Of a stretch of 64,000 bases of DNA, positions 27,607 to 37,107 are shown piece after piece; position 1 is the first letter of the stretch, and each line of letters opens with the position of its first letter. The notes beneath the pieces were generated by a model. The model ran no database searches. It saw only the letters and a program-made list of their open reading frames with translations, and had not been told where the DNA came from. Source of the DNA: Melioribacteraceae bacterium (GTDB lineage Bacteria > Bacteroidota > Ignavibacteria > Ignavibacteriales > Melioribacteraceae). A program made the translations under genes and the position numbers. Location of the stretch: contig JAKIUC010000015.1 in assembly GCA_021647785.1 (NCBI GenBank), positions 1 through 64,000 of the forward strand. Direction: 5' to 3'.

Positions 27607-28530
27607 TTAGATTTTATTTTTTTCTGCTTGATGTTGTGAATTGCTTCTTTTAATTTGAACGAGAAGTGCTCCAATAGCAGCAATTGCTAGCCCAATTCCT
27701 TCTTGAAAAGAAATACTTTCATCAAGAAAAAACCAAGCAAGAATAGCAATTTGAATTAACATAGTATTATTAATAACACTTGATTCCATTGCTGTAAGTG
27801 AGCGAAGTGTTAAGTTCCATAATGTAAATGCAAAGGCAGTATTAACTGCAGCCAACCATATGATAAATATCCAAGTTTTAAAACTGATTTCTGGTAGTCC
27901 ATCCATTGAAAGACCAATAGTAATTAGTATTATTGCACCCACTCCCATACTAATAAATGTAACTACCAACGGACTAATATCTTTGTTTCTGTTAATATCC
28001 CTTCCAATTATTGCAGAGCCAGCATTTGCTAAAATTCCAATAAACATTATTATTAATCCAATGCCTTCATTACCAATTAATGAAATTGGAAAAAAGTATG
28101 TAAAAGCACCAACAATTAGTAGAGCCGACCCAAACCATTGAAGTGTTGATGGTTTTTCGCTAAGTAAAAACATTCCCAGAACTGCTACAATCAGCGGTGT
28201 AAAGTTGAGCATTAAACTTACTGTAACAGAAGGTAGCAAGGATAATCCTAAAAATTGTGCCCCTTGTGTAAAAGTATAAAACACAAAACCGAGAAGAACT
28301 AATTTTTTCCACTGAGATGGTTTTAGTTCTTTAATTTCATTAATGTATTTTCGCTTTGCGATAAATGGAATAAAACATAGAAATGCAATTATGTAACGCA
28401 AGCCAGCAAATGTAATTGGAGGTATTTCAATTAATCCCCATTTAATAATTATGAAAGAGGTTGACCATAAAAATGTAACCAGCAAGGCTTGAAAAATAGA
28501 TATTACGTGTGTGTATTTACTTTTTACCAT
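27607..28530 (-). CDS. EamA/DMT-family transporter
   Basis: A 307-residue inner-membrane protein with ten hydrophobic segments in two EamA repeats. WSTSFIIIKWGL near the N-terminus and the FFLDESISFQEG motif near 280 are typical of the family. Its start directly follows the stop of the RdgB-like gene, so the two form an operon. The substrate is unknown. Confidence 0.88.
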   Translation of the reverse strand: MVKSKYTHVISIFQALLVTFLWSTSFIIIKWGLIEIPPITFAGLRYIIAFLCFIPFIAKRKYINEIKELKPSQWKKLVLLGFVFYTFTQGAQFLGLSLLPSVTVSLMLNFTPLIVAVLGMFLLSEKPSTLQWFGSALLIVGAFTYFFPISLIGNEGIGLIIMFIGILANAGSAIIGRDINRNKDISPLVVTFISMGVGAIILITIGLSMDGLPEISFKTWIFIIWLAAVNTAFAFTLWNLTLRSLTAMESSVINNTMLIQIAILAWFFLDESISFQEGIGLAIAAIGALLVQIKRSNSQHQAEKNKI

Positions 28531-29118
28531 TTAGTTTTTCCTAATCCATTCTTGAATTTTGAGAGCAGCTTTTTTCATTGACTGATCTCTATGGTCGTCT
28601 GACTTTACAAGCGAAGAACCAGATTGGGCAATAGATTTACCATTGGGTAACACAAATATTCTTTGATAACCTTTCCCTTTTTCGCCTAATAATTCTGTTG
28701 AAATTTTTCCGTGTAACTCACCAACAAATGTTTCTTCAGTTCCATCTGGAAAAAGAAGAGCAATTGCACTCTGAAATTTAGCCCCACGTTCTTTATCTGG
28801 AATACCTTTAAGCTTATCTAATAATTTCAAACCTCTATCATCATCTGTACCTTCTGCCCAACGAACAGTTTTTACTCCAGGAAATCCATTAAGAATATCA
28901 ATAGAAAGAATTGAGTCTTCTCCGATTACAATTGAATTCTTTCTTGCTCCCACAGCCCTAACTTTTATGAGAGCATTTTCTATAGATGTGCTTCCATTCT
29001 CTTCAACATCATCAATTTCATTTTTATCAAGTGGATGAATTTTTAATCCTAAGTTGAAAAACCCTTTAGTTAACCATTCAACCTTTGTTTTATTCCACGT
29101 AGCCAATATAATTTCCAT
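28531..29118 (-). CDS. RdgB/HAM1-like non-canonical purine NTP pyrophosphatase
   Basis: A 195-residue Ham1-fold protein expected to hydrolyse ITP, XTP or dITP to monophosphates and keep damaged purines out of nucleic acids. The N-terminal ATWNKTKVEWL stands where classical RdgB has ATxNxxKxxE/R. The central GEDSILSIDILNGFPGVKT corresponds to the SGLxVxALxGxPGVxSAR block, and the C-terminal SHR-like element is KSDDHRDQS. Several signature residues differ from E. coli RdgB, so specificity could be altered. It is cotranscribed with the EamA gene. Confidence 0.8.
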   Translation of the reverse strand: MEIILATWNKTKVEWLTKGFFNLGLKIHPLDKNEIDDVEENGSTSIENALIKVRAVGARKNSIVIGEDSILSIDILNGFPGVKTVRWAEGTDDDRGLKLLDKLKGIPDKERGAKFQSAIALLFPDGTEETFVGELHGKISTELLGEKGKGYQRIFVLPNGKSIAQSGSSLVKSDDHRDQSMKKAALKIQEWIRKN

Positions 29119-29207
29119 TTAAACCTAAAACTGTTTTGAAATTGACTTCTCTGTTTACTCTTTAGATAATTAAATTATATTTTCCATCCACACTTACTTT
29201 TAAAACA

Positions 29208-29230
29208 AAAAAACCGACTCACTTAGTCGG
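29208..29230 (-). terminator. rho-independent terminator after frr
   Basis: On the minus strand CCGACT-loop-AGTCGG is followed by seven T. It starts about 14 bp after the frr stop and ends the frr transcript. Confidence 0.85.
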
Positions 29231-29243
29231 CTTTTCTAATTTC

Positions 29244-29798
29244 TTAAATTTCCATTATCTCTTTCTCTTTATGCGTAACCATTTCATCAATAGTTTTGGA
29301 ATAACTATCCGTAACTTTTTGAACATCGGCTTCTCCATCGTGCCTTAAATCTTCTGAAAGTTCTTTATCCTTTTCCATTTTTTTCAATTTATCAATTGCA
29401 TTGTGTCTAATGCTTCGCAGAGATATTTTTGCATCTTCACCAAATTTTTTTGCTAATTTTCCGAGATCTTTTCTTCTCTCTTCAGTTAATTGAGGAATTG
29501 GGATTTTAATATTGGTTCCATCATTTAAAGGATTAAAACCTAAATCGGCAGTTAGTATTGCTTTATCAATAATTTGAACCATGTTTTTATCCCACGGTGT
29601 AATGGATAAAGTGTGAGCATCTAAAACTGTTACGTTGGCTACTTGGTTAAGTGGTGTTGGATTTCCATAATAATCAACTTTAATTCCATCTAATAAAGCT
29701 GTTGTTGCTTTCCCGGTTCTAACCTTAGCTATTTCTTGTCTAAAAGCTTCAATGGTTTTAGTCATTTTTATTTTAGCTTCTTTTATAACTTCATTCAT
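29244..29798 (-). CDS. frr: ribosome recycling factor
   Basis: A 184-residue protein that splits post-termination ribosomes together with EF-G. The sequence shows the family pattern: VRTGKATTALLDGIKVDYYG, TPLNQVANV, ITPWDKNM, IPIPQLTEERRKDLGKLAKK and the C-terminal helix ending KEKEIMEI. The length is canonical. It lies 28 bp downstream of pyrH, its usual neighbour, and is followed by a clear terminator. Confidence 0.97.
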   Translation of the reverse strand: MNEVIKEAKIKMTKTIEAFRQEIAKVRTGKATTALLDGIKVDYYGNPTPLNQVANVTVLDAHTLSITPWDKNMVQIIDKAILTADLGFNPLNDGTNIKIPIPQLTEERRKDLGKLAKKFGEDAKISLRSIRHNAIDKLKKMEKDKELSEDLRHDGEADVQKVTDSYSKTIDEMVTHKEKEIMEI

Positions 29799-29826
29799 TA
29801 TGGAACCTCACAATTTATCTTAAAAT

Positions 29827-30546
29827 TTAATGCGTTACTTTCGTACCTATTTTTACACCAGAAACAAGTTGAAGAAGATTATTTTCTTTATTCATATTAA
29901 AGACAACAATTGGTAAATTATTTTCCTGGCATAATGATATTGCGGTTAAATCCATAACGCGCAGTCCTTTATTCAAAACATCTTTATAGGTTACAAATTC
30001 ATATTTTACAGCATCCTTATTTTTTTCAGGGTCTGCATCATAAATTCCATCAACTCTTGTTCCTTTAATAACTGCATCTGCCTCAATCTCAACAGCACGT
30101 AAAGCTGCTGCAGTATCGGTACTAAAATAAGGATGACCAGTGCCAGCACCAAAAATAACTATTCGTCCTTTTTCGAGATGACGCATAGCACGACGACGAA
30201 TATATGGTTCGGCTATTGCCTGCATTTCAATTGCTGTCATTAACCGTGTGTACATGCCATGGTTTTCAAATGCATTTTGAAGAGCAATTGCATTAATCAC
30301 AGTAGCCAACATTCCCATCTGGTCACCCGCAACCCTATCAAGTCCTTGTTCAGATGCATTAAGACCACGATAAATATTTCCGCCACCAATAACAATGCAA
30401 ACTTCAACGCCGTAATCAAGAACCTTTTCCACTTCCCGGGCAAAATACTCCAGCATTTTCGGGTCAATACCCTGCCCCTTATCCCCCATTAGCGATTCAC
30501 CGCTAAGTTTCAATAAAATTCTTTTATATTCTAGTTCTTTTTCCAT
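29827..30546 (-). CDS. pyrH: UMP kinase
   Basis: A 239-residue amino-acid-kinase-fold enzyme that phosphorylates UMP to UDP for pyrimidine supply. Motifs: [14 protein letters not shown] at the N-terminus, [23 protein letters not shown], and [17 protein letters not shown] in the phosphate-binding region. The length is normal. It sits in the conserved order rpsB-tsf-pyrH-frr, but a terminator hairpin lies between tsf and pyrH, so pyrH-frr may depend on readthrough or a weak own promoter. Confidence 0.97.
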   Translation of the reverse strand: MEKELEYKRILLKLSGESLMGDKGQGIDPKMLEYFAREVEKVLDYGVEVCIVIGGGNIYRGLNASEQGLDRVAGDQMGMLATVINAIALQNAFENHGMYTRLMTAIEMQAIAEPYIRRRAMRHLEKGRIVIFGAGTGHPYFSTDTAAALRAVEIEADAVIKGTRVDGIYDADPEKNKDAVKYEFVTYKDVLNKGLRVMDLTAISLCQENNLPIVVFNMNKENNLLQLVSGVKIGTKVTH

Positions 30547-30562
30547 AATATGCCAAATATAA

Positions 30563-30594
30563 TAAAAAAAAAGGTCTTATTAAAAATAAGACCT
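30563..30594 (-). terminator. rho-independent terminator after tsf
   Basis: On the minus strand AGGTCTTATT-TTT-AATAAGACCT is a perfect 10-bp stem followed by nine T. It lies between tsf (stop 30609) and pyrH (start 30546), inside what is otherwise a conserved operon. Confidence 0.85.
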
Positions 30595-30608
30595 AAATGA
30601 AAAACAAT

Positions 30609-31478
30609 TTATTTTTTTTCGTCAAGAGTATGATAACGATAAAATGCAGTCAACTTTACATCAGCAGAATTCTCTTTATTAAAATCTGCAATTACATCTT
30701 TAATCGATTTAGAATTATCCTTAACATAGGCTTGTTCAATTAAACAAACTTCTTTGAAATATTTATTAATTTTTCCTTCAGCAATTTTATCAAGCATTTG
30801 TTCAGGTTTTCCTTCTTTACGAAGTACTTCTTTATAAATATCTTTCTCTTTTTCAATTACTTCTGTAGGAACTTCATCTCTTATTAAAAACAAAGGTTTC
30901 ATTGCAGCAGTTTGCATTGCTATATCTTTAAATACTGAATCTAATTTTTCAGTATCAGAATCCGTAGCATTTTCAACACGTAACAAAACACCAAGTTTTG
31001 CACCAGCGTGGATATAGTCAACATATTTACCATTATCTGTTGTTTCCAGTATAAAACGAGATATCTCTATTTTTTCTCCAATTTTACCAATTATATTAGT
31101 TAATTCTGCCTCAACACTCTTACCATTTAATTCAGATGAAACTAATTCTTCTAAATTCGCAGGTCTATTTTCTGCAACTGCATCAAGTATAAAATTGGAG
31201 AAGTTCACAAAATCGTCACTATTTGCAACAAAATCTGTTTCACAATTAACTTCAAGAATAAGACCTGTTTTACCATCCTCAAGAATTTTGGTTAAAACTA
31301 TACCTTCATTAACATCTCTTTCCGCTCTTTTAGCAGCAACTGAAGCACCTTTTTTTCTTAATATTTCAATTGCTTTCTCTAAATCTCCATCCGATTCAAC
31401 TAAAGCTTTTTTGCAATCCATCATTCCAGAACCAGTTTTATCTCGTAGTTCTTTTACCTGTGATGCTGTAATAGCCAT
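30609..31478 (-). CDS. tsf: translation elongation factor Ts
   Basis: A 289-residue guanine-nucleotide exchange factor for EF-Tu. The N-terminal UBA-like domain has VKELRDKTGSGMMDCKKALVE, then LRKKGASVAAKRAERDVNEG and the TDFVAN motif (CETDFVANSDDF), which inserts into EF-Tu. The length is canonical. It follows rpsB by 20 bp and ends at a terminator. Confidence 0.97.
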   Translation of the reverse strand: MAITASQVKELRDKTGSGMMDCKKALVESDGDLEKAIEILRKKGASVAAKRAERDVNEGIVLTKILEDGKTGLILEVNCETDFVANSDDFVNFSNFILDAVAENRPANLEELVSSELNGKSVEAELTNIIGKIGEKIEISRFILETTDNGKYVDYIHAGAKLGVLLRVENATDSDTEKLDSVFKDIAMQTAAMKPLFLIRDEVPTEVIEKEKDIYKEVLRKEGKPEQMLDKIAEGKINKYFKEVCLIEQAYVKDNSKSIKDVIADFNKENSADVKLTAFYRYHTLDEKK

Positions 31479-31498
31479 AATAATTTATTCCTTATATT

Positions 31499-32512
31499 TT
31501 ATTCTTTCTCTTCTTTTTTATCTTCAACAGGTTTTACATCTTCAGTTTTGTTCTCTGATTGCTTAACCTTTTTAGGTTTCTCTTCAACTGGTTTTGCAGC
31601 CTCATCAACTACTTTTGTTTTTTCATCAACTTTTGGAGCATCCTCAGTTTTTGGGGTTTCCTTTACTGCTTCAGTTTTCTTAACAGTTCTTGCAACTTTT
31701 TTACCCGAAGAATCAAATTTAACCCTTCTTACTTTGGGTTTACCATCAGAACTATCATCTTTTTTCTCTGCTTCAGTCTCTTTTTTAATTCTTTCATTCT
31801 CAGCAGCTTTTTCAGCTCTAAGTTCTTTAGCTTTAACTTGCCCATTCATCACAGCATCTGCCATTGTTCCAACAATAAGCTGAATAGATCTTCCTGCATC
31901 ATCGTTTGCTGGAATAATTGAATCAATTAAATCTGGATCGCAATTTGTATCAACAATTGCAAATACGGGAATTTTTAATCTTTTAGCTTCAGCTACAGCA
32001 ATAGATTCTTTTTTGATATCAACAATAAAAAGAGCACCGGGTAATTTTGTCATTAACTCAACACCACCAAGAACTTTTCTTAATTTATCACGTTCTCGTG
32101 TTCTAAAAAGTCTCTCTTTCTTTGTTATCTGATCGAATGTACCATCTGTTTCCATCTTATCTATGGTTTGCATTCTCTTAATACTTTTACGGATTGTAGA
32201 ATAGTTTGTCAACATTCCACCAAGCCATCTTTCACTAACCCAATTGCTGTCACATCTTTTTGCTTCATCTGCAACAATTGTTTTAGCTTGTTTTTTAGTT
32301 CCAACAAAAAGAACAGATTTCCCTTCCGAAACGATTGCCTGCAATCTGTTAGCAGTTTCATCTACGGCTAATTGTGTTTTTTTAAGGTCAATAATGTGAA
32401 TCCCATTTTTCTCCATAAAAATATATGGTTTCATTTTAGGGTTCCAACGGCGGGTAAGGTGACCAAAGTGTGCACCTGTCTCTAATAGCTGAGTTAATTC
32501 AACTCGTGGCAT
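31499..32512 (-). CDS. rpsB: 30S ribosomal protein S2 with long charged C-terminal tail
   Basis: The core (about residues 1-230) is ordinary S2: [53 protein letters not shown] and [14 protein letters not shown]. The remaining 100 or so residues are an extension rich in Lys, Glu, Val, Pro and Thr with repeating VEEKP/VDEKT-like pieces, probably disordered. Typical S2 is about 230-260 residues. Low-complexity tails on S2 are known in this phylum, but this one is long. The tail also reads as open frames in other phases because of its composition. Confidence 0.96.
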   Translation of the reverse strand: MPRVELTQLLETGAHFGHLTRRWNPKMKPYIFMEKNGIHIIDLKKTQLAVDETANRLQAIVSEGKSVLFVGTKKQAKTIVADEAKRCDSNWVSERWLGGMLTNYSTIRKSIKRMQTIDKMETDGTFDQITKKERLFRTRERDKLRKVLGGVELMTKLPGALFIVDIKKESIAVAEAKRLKIPVFAIVDTNCDPDLIDSIIPANDDAGRSIQLIVGTMADAVMNGQVKAKELRAEKAAENERIKKETEAEKKDDSSDGKPKVRRVKFDSSGKKVARTVKKTEAVKETPKTEDAPKVDEKTKVVDEAAKPVEEKPKKVKQSENKTEDVKPVEDKKEEKE

Positions 32513-32620
32513 AATAATACTCCTGTTTTTCTTCTACCTTTTTCATCTTTGCCTCAAATCCATTTTAGTGAAGGACACAGGGGGCAAATCCAAAGGTATG
32601 ATTGATTAAATAATAATAAA

Positions 32621-32677
32621 TTATACCGACATGAATTAGTTTCAGTAAAATCAGACACAATTATTGTCGGTATATAA
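32621..32677. repeat. inverted-repeat element with TTATACCGACA ends, copy A
   Basis: A 57-bp element in the rpsI-rpsB gap, bounded by TTATACCGACA (32621-32631) and TGTCGGTATATAA (32665-32677). The same ends bound an 81-bp element at 59573-59653, so this is a dispersed, MITE-like or REP-like family. Next to it AACCCA-GTTG-TGGGTT (about 32679-32694) forms a second hairpin just after the rpsI gene. Confidence 0.72.
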
Positions 32678-32707
32678 TAACCCAGTTGTGGGTTGTGTAT
32701 AAATTCT

Positions 32708-33094
32708 TTATCTCTTCGAGAATTGGAATTTTTTTCTTGCTTTCGGTTGTCCATATTTTTTACGTTCAACCATTCTTGGATCTCTCGTCATTAAACCTTC
32801 AGCTTTTAACGGAGGCTTAAATTCTGCATTAATATCAACTAATGCTCTTGCAATTCCGAGACGGATAGCTTCCGATTGCCCTGAAAAACCACCACCTCTT
32901 ACATTTGCCAAAACATCGTAACTACCTAATGTTTCAGTAATATTAAAAGGTAATAGTACATCGTCCCTATTAGTTTTTAGCGGAAAGTAAGTTTCAAATT
33001 CTTTTTTATTTACAATAACTTTACCTGAACCACTTCTTAAAATAACTCTTGCGGTTGCATTTTTTCTTCTTCCAACAAATATTTTATCTGCCAT
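32708..33094 (-). CDS. rpsI: 30S ribosomal protein S9
   Basis: A 128-residue S9 that ends in the basic tail KKFQFSKR, which reaches the P-site t[17 protein letters not shown] at the start, [21 protein letters not shown] in the middle and [20 protein letters not shown] near the end are the family hallmarks. It lies 14 bp after rplM, its standard partner. Confidence 0.97.
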   Translation of the reverse strand: MADKIFVGRRKNATARVILRSGSGKVIVNKKEFETYFPLKTNRDDVLLPFNITETLGSYDVLANVRGGGFSGQSEAIRLGIARALVDINAEFKPPLKAEGLMTRDPRMVERKKYGQPKARKKFQFSKR

Positions 33095-33108
33095 TCAAAT
33101 TCCTCTAC

Positions 33109-33549
33109 TTATATACTTAGCGTTTCTGGCTGCTGAGCTGTATGTGGATGCTCGTTGCCTGCATAAACTTTTAATTTGGTAAATAGTTGTCTGCCTAATC
33201 TATTTTTTGGTAACATACCTTTTACAGCTTTTTCTATTACCACTTCTGGTTTCTTCTCCATCATTTCTGCAAAAGTTGTAGTTTTGCCAGCACCTGGATA
33301 TCCGGAATGTCTAAAATATGTTTTTTGTAATTCTCTTTTTCCAGTCATTTTTACTTTATCAGCATTAATAACAATTACAAAATCACCAGTATCCATGTTA
33401 GGTGTAAATATAGCTTTATGCTTGCCACGTATAAGTGTAGCAACTTGTGTAGCTAATCTTCCAAGAACTTTATCTGTAGCATCAACAACGTACCACTTCC
33501 TATCAGCATCTTCTGTTCTTATAAATCTCGTTAATTTTTCCTGTTTCAA
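33109..33549 (-). CDS. rplM: 50S ribosomal protein L13 (TTG start)
   Basis: L13 core motifs are present: [38 protein letters not shown] and [12 protein letters not shown] place the start at a TTG at 33549 because GGAGGA lies seven bases upstream and the resulting protein (146 residues, starting MKQEKLTRF) has the normal L13 length. The frame stays open for 25 codons further, but those codons overlap the promoter boxes at 33594-33624. First gene of the rplM-rpsI operon. Confidence 0.93.
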   Translation of the reverse strand: MKQEKLTRFIRTEDADRKWYVVDATDKVLGRLATQVATLIRGKHKAIFTPNMDTGDFVIVINADKVKMTGKRELQKTYFRHSGYPGAGKTTTFAEMMEKKPEVVIEKAVKGMLPKNRLGRQLFTKLKVYAGNEHPHTAQQPETLSI

Positions 33550-33593
33550 ATCCAATCCTCCAATAGGCACATTTCTAATTTTACAAAAGAGTA

Positions 33594-33624
33594 CAAAAAT
33601 AACCCTATTAATTCTGAATGTCAA
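33594..33624 (-). promoter_or_regulatory. promoter of rplM-rpsI operon
   Basis: On the minus strand TTGACA (33624-33619) is followed after 17 bp by TATTTTTG (33601-33594). The latter fits the TAnnTTTG minus-7 element of Bacteroidota promoters. Transcription would start near 33587, leaving a leader of roughly 40 nt before the TTG start of rplM. Confidence 0.7.
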
Positions 33625-33948
33625 GAATTTAAAACGTAAAGTCTTTTAGTTTATAGAGTTGGTTCAAGGACTCAAGTGATTTTAAAGTGGAAAAATGAGT
33701 AACTCATCTTTAATACTGCTAACATAAAACCGCCAGTATGGTACAGTTTTTAATAAAAATCTCAAATGGGTTGATTAAATGTTTGTAGGAAAATAATCCC
33801 AATAACTATGTAAGAATTTCTTCACTGTTCTTAACAGGAATCTTAAAAGTAATGTTATCTTTCTTCACTCAAAATCGTGTTGGTCAGATTCAGATTTCAA
33901 GTGAAATATATTTGCCGATTAACAGTTTTTTATACTTCAACAGAAAAC
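33625..33948. other. intergenic region between rplM and trehalase, no gene seen
   Basis: 324 bp without a plausible ORF, tRNA or clear terminator. The rplM promoter lies at its left edge. The trehalase gene ends at its right edge and no T-tailed hairpin follows that gene in the part I can read. Confidence 0.5.
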
Positions 33949-35829
33949 TCAAAATATATCTTCTGGTGGAATTAGATTGTTTAATTTTTCTTTTAACTCT
34001 TTGTTCAATATTGTAAGTCCAACTTTAAATGAAGCATTCATCCAGCCAAAACCTTCCCGAGTTATATAATCGAATTCTGTTCCAACATTTCCGTATTCGG
34101 CAAAAACTTTGTGAGTTCGTGTAACAACATCGTATTTTTCTGGAATAGTTCCATTATAATCAACAGCATTTCTTACTATTGTGTACAACCATTTGTATGC
34201 AAGTCTTTTGGCAATATTGTTGTATCCATATTTTTTTAGACCTTCCCAAATTATTATTTGATGCGGAGCCCATCCGTTTGGATAATCCCATTGTTTTTGA
34301 GGTCGTTCATCATTTATAATGCCAACCGATTCTTTGGATGAACCAGCAATTCCGCCGGCATATTCTAAAACCGGCAGAGCATTTTTTATTAGTAAATCTG
34401 CCTGAGCTTGAGAGGCGATTTTTGCCCACAATGGATAAAACGTAGTTGCACTTTCAAAATTTGTCTGTTGGTTTTTGCAAAAATTATAGTCAAAATAAAA
34501 TCCTTTTTCTTCATTCCACATTAACTTATTTACAAGTGATTTGCGTTCTTCTGCTTTTCTTAGCCATGTTTCACTAAACTCAATTTTATCTTCATAGGAA
34601 GTGAAATGATTATCAAATTCATTTTTAATTATTTCTGCTATATCAACCTCATATTTATAGAGCAATGAATTTAAATCAACAGTATTCAAGTGTGCACTTA
34701 TTTTATCAAGTCTATAAGATGTATCATGTCCTGACTCTCTAATACTTCTATCATGCTTAATATATTCTTCTATTTCAGGTTCAATAATTTCTCTATTCAA
34801 ATATTTTCTGTAGTATTCTCTAACAGACATTCCCGCTTTTTCTGAAAACGGTTTTAACAACGAGTCAAAATGAGTAAGTTCAGTTTCAGGTGGTAATCCA
34901 ATTCCACTACCGTAATAACGACTTAATTTTGTATGGGTAAGTCTGTTTCTATTCAACCAAACCGAATTATACTCTTTTATACTAGAATTTAATAATTTTG
35001 TTAACCAATCTTTGCTTTCTTTATTTGATGATAGGTTATTGTATATGGCTAAAGTTAATGACGTTAAAAAGGGTGGTTGAGATCTGGTGAGATAGTACGT
35101 TCTATTTGCATTTAGTATTTGTCCATAGTGTTCAATTTCATAAACAAAGTTATCAGCCATAGCTTTCGCAAGATCAATTCTTCCATCAATTATTAACCCC
35201 AAAGATTCAAAGTAACTATCCCAACCATACATTTCATTAAATCTTCCACCTGGAACAACAAAAGGTACACCCTCCAATTTATTATTTTTGTTTTTTTCTA
35301 ATGCTAAAGAAACAACCCCTGATTTATTATTTAAACTATAAACATATTCGGGGGTTATTTCGAGGGGTAGCTCAATAACTGAAATTTCATTTTCATTAAT
35401 ATCTTCAGCTATCTTTTGGTAAAACTCAAAAGCAGTTTTATCTCCATTGGGAATATACAAGTAATATTTATCTGCCTCTGTTTTTGTATCAGTAAGTGTT
35501 TTTATTATTCCTGAAGCATCAATTCTTCTAGTAAGTCCATCCCAATAATAATCTTTTATCATTCGGTTTAACCGATCTACAGGTTTTTCAAAAATGTAAT
35601 CAAAGTTTATTTCTGCTGTTACGTTCCCTATTTCTTGCGTAAGAACTAATTCTTGCAAAAAATTTGATAAGAAGTATGTACCTTTAATTTCAACAGTGGT
35701 TCCATCAACGGCTGTTGCGATAAATAATTTTGGGCCTTTATCTTCAATAGTAATTTTTTTATCATGATCTGTATCTTCTTGCTTTAGTAGTTTTTCAAGA
35801 TTTTCTTTAATATTTAGAATTAATTTCAT
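33949..35829 (-). CDS. treA: cytoplasmic trehalase (GH37)
   Basis: Splits trehalose into two glucose molecules. Both family signatures are present: PGGRFNEMYGWDSYF at 193-207 and QWDYPNGWAPHQ near 500, with further (alpha/alpha)6-barrel landmarks (SRPPFLTS-like SQPPFLTS, ESGHDTSYRLD with the catalytic Asp region, EYGNVGTEFDYITREGFGWMN). At 626 residues it is about 60-90 longer than E. coli trehalases because of an N-terminal extension. There is no signal peptide, so the sugar must be imported first, which fits the upstream MFS and TonB genes. The ORF ends the locus. Confidence 0.93.
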   Translation of the reverse strand: MKLILNIKENLEKLLKQEDTDHDKKITIEDKGPKLFIATAVDGTTVEIKGTYFLSNFLQELVLTQEIGNVTAEINFDYIFEKPVDRLNRMIKDYYWDGLTRRIDASGIIKTLTDTKTEADKYYLYIPNGDKTAFEFYQKIAEDINENEISVIELPLEITPEYVYSLNNKSGVVSLALEKNKNNKLEGVPFVVPGGRFNEMYGWDSYFESLGLIIDGRIDLAKAMADNFVYEIEHYGQILNANRTYYLTRSQPPFLTSLTLAIYNNLSSNKESKDWLTKLLNSSIKEYNSVWLNRNRLTHTKLSRYYGSGIGLPPETELTHFDSLLKPFSEKAGMSVREYYRKYLNREIIEPEIEEYIKHDRSIRESGHDTSYRLDKISAHLNTVDLNSLLYKYEVDIAEIIKNEFDNHFTSYEDKIEFSETWLRKAEERKSLVNKLMWNEEKGFYFDYNFCKNQQTNFESATTFYPLWAKIASQAQADLLIKNALPVLEYAGGIAGSSKESVGIINDERPQKQWDYPNGWAPHQIIIWEGLKKYGYNNIAKRLAYKWLYTIVRNAVDYNGTIPEKYDVVTRTHKVFAEYGNVGTEFDYITREGFGWMNASFKVGLTILNKELKEKLNNLIPPEDIF

Positions 35830-35853
35830 AATAACATTCCACTAAAATATTTA

Positions 35854-37074
35854 TTACTTATGATGTTCAAGCTCAAATTTATCTGATAATTTTTTATATG
35901 GGATTAGCATAAATGCTAATAATACAATTGGAATTAAAGGAAAATAAAATGCATTATGAACACTGAAATTATGTGAGAAAACTCCTATAATCATTGAACC
36001 TGAAGTTCCACCTATTGCAGAGAAAACAATTATAAGCCCTGTCATTGAACTGTGTCTGCTTGTCTCAAGCTTGCTTAAAACTATTGAACAAATAGTTGGA
36101 TAAATTGGACCAAGGAAAAATCCAACCATTGAAAACACGAAAGCCAATGGTGGAGCATGATACCAGTAACTTTGCTCCGTTGCTGTTAAATCTATTGTTT
36201 GAATTAATACTATTAATGTTAGTAGAAACGCACCAACTAAATAGAATAATTGTATACTTAGCCAAGAAAATCGTCTTGATAAATAACCAGCTATAAATCT
36301 GCTTAATGCAATGGAACCAGCATAAATACTAAGGAAGGAGGCTGATTGAGCTTGAGACAATTTAAATATTTCCCTATTAAATGTAGGTAACCAAGTACCA
36401 AAACTTTGTTCAATCATTACATATAAAAATGCACATAAAATAAAGACCCAAACCATAGGGTACTTTAAAAGAGAAAACATTTTAATAAAACTGGAATCTT
36501 TTGCTTCTTCTTTAACTTGGCTTTCGTCAATTTCAGTAAACAGCATTAAAATAAGTGCTAATGTTGTTAAAATAGAAATTACCCAGTATGTATTATTCCA
36601 ATGACTAATACTTATCATAACTGAAAAAAGTAGTGGTCCAACTAGTGAACCAGTCATGAATACTCCTTCTAGTGTATTCATAAAACCAGTGTGCTCTTGC
36701 TGACTTTTTGTAATTAACCCAACTGTGGAATAAACAGAAATTTTCATAAGAGCAAAACTTGAACCAGTAATCATATATAAAATAGGAACCGCCCAATATT
36801 CTGTAATTGAAGCTATAAGCATACATCCAAAAGTTATAGCAATAAGTCCGTAAATCAATGTTCTGCGATAGCCAAATTTTGGTACAAATGAAGCCAGTGC
36901 AAATGATACAACCATTATAGAAAGATCTTTGAATGCTTCCAAAGTTCCTGCTGTTAACCTGCTTACATTGTAGTCATCTATAACTTGCGCAATTACTATT
37001 CCTACAGTATTTAAAAGAATTGCAAGAACAAAATAACTAAGAAATAATGAAATTTTGATTTTTATCTTTGACAT
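35854..37074 (-). CDS. MFS transporter, probable trehalose/sugar uptake
   Basis: An inner-membrane transporter of about 406 residues with twelve hydrophobic segments and the MFS loop 2-3 pattern (FGYRRTLIYG). A central loop with many charges (TEIDESQVKEEAKDSS) separates the two halves. It lies 24 bp upstream of the trehalase gene and downstream of the TonB receptor. I infer that it carries trehalose from periplasm to cytoplasm. I start at the ATG at 37074; the frame opens six codons earlier at 37092 and neither start has a strong ribosome site. Sequence alone does not prove substrate. Confidence 0.85.
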   Translation of the reverse strand: MSKIKIKISLFLSYFVLAILLNTVGIVIAQVIDDYNVSRLTAGTLEAFKDLSIMVVSFALASFVPKFGYRRTLIYGLIAITFGCMLIASITEYWAVPILYMITGSSFALMKISVYSTVGLITKSQQEHTGFMNTLEGVFMTGSLVGPLLFSVMISISHWNNTYWVISILTTLALILMLFTEIDESQVKEEAKDSSFIKMFSLLKYPMVWVFILCAFLYVMIEQSFGTWLPTFNREIFKLSQAQSASFLSIYAGSIALSRFIAGYLSRRFSWLSIQLFYLVGAFLLTLIVLIQTIDLTATEQSYWYHAPPLAFVFSMVGFFLGPIYPTICSIVLSKLETSRHSSMTGLIIVFSAIGGTSGSMIIGVFSHNFSVHNAFYFPLIPIVLLAFMLIPYKKLSDKFELEHHK

Positions 37075-37107
37075 ATGAGAGGATACCCACATTATGATGT
37101 ATAATAA

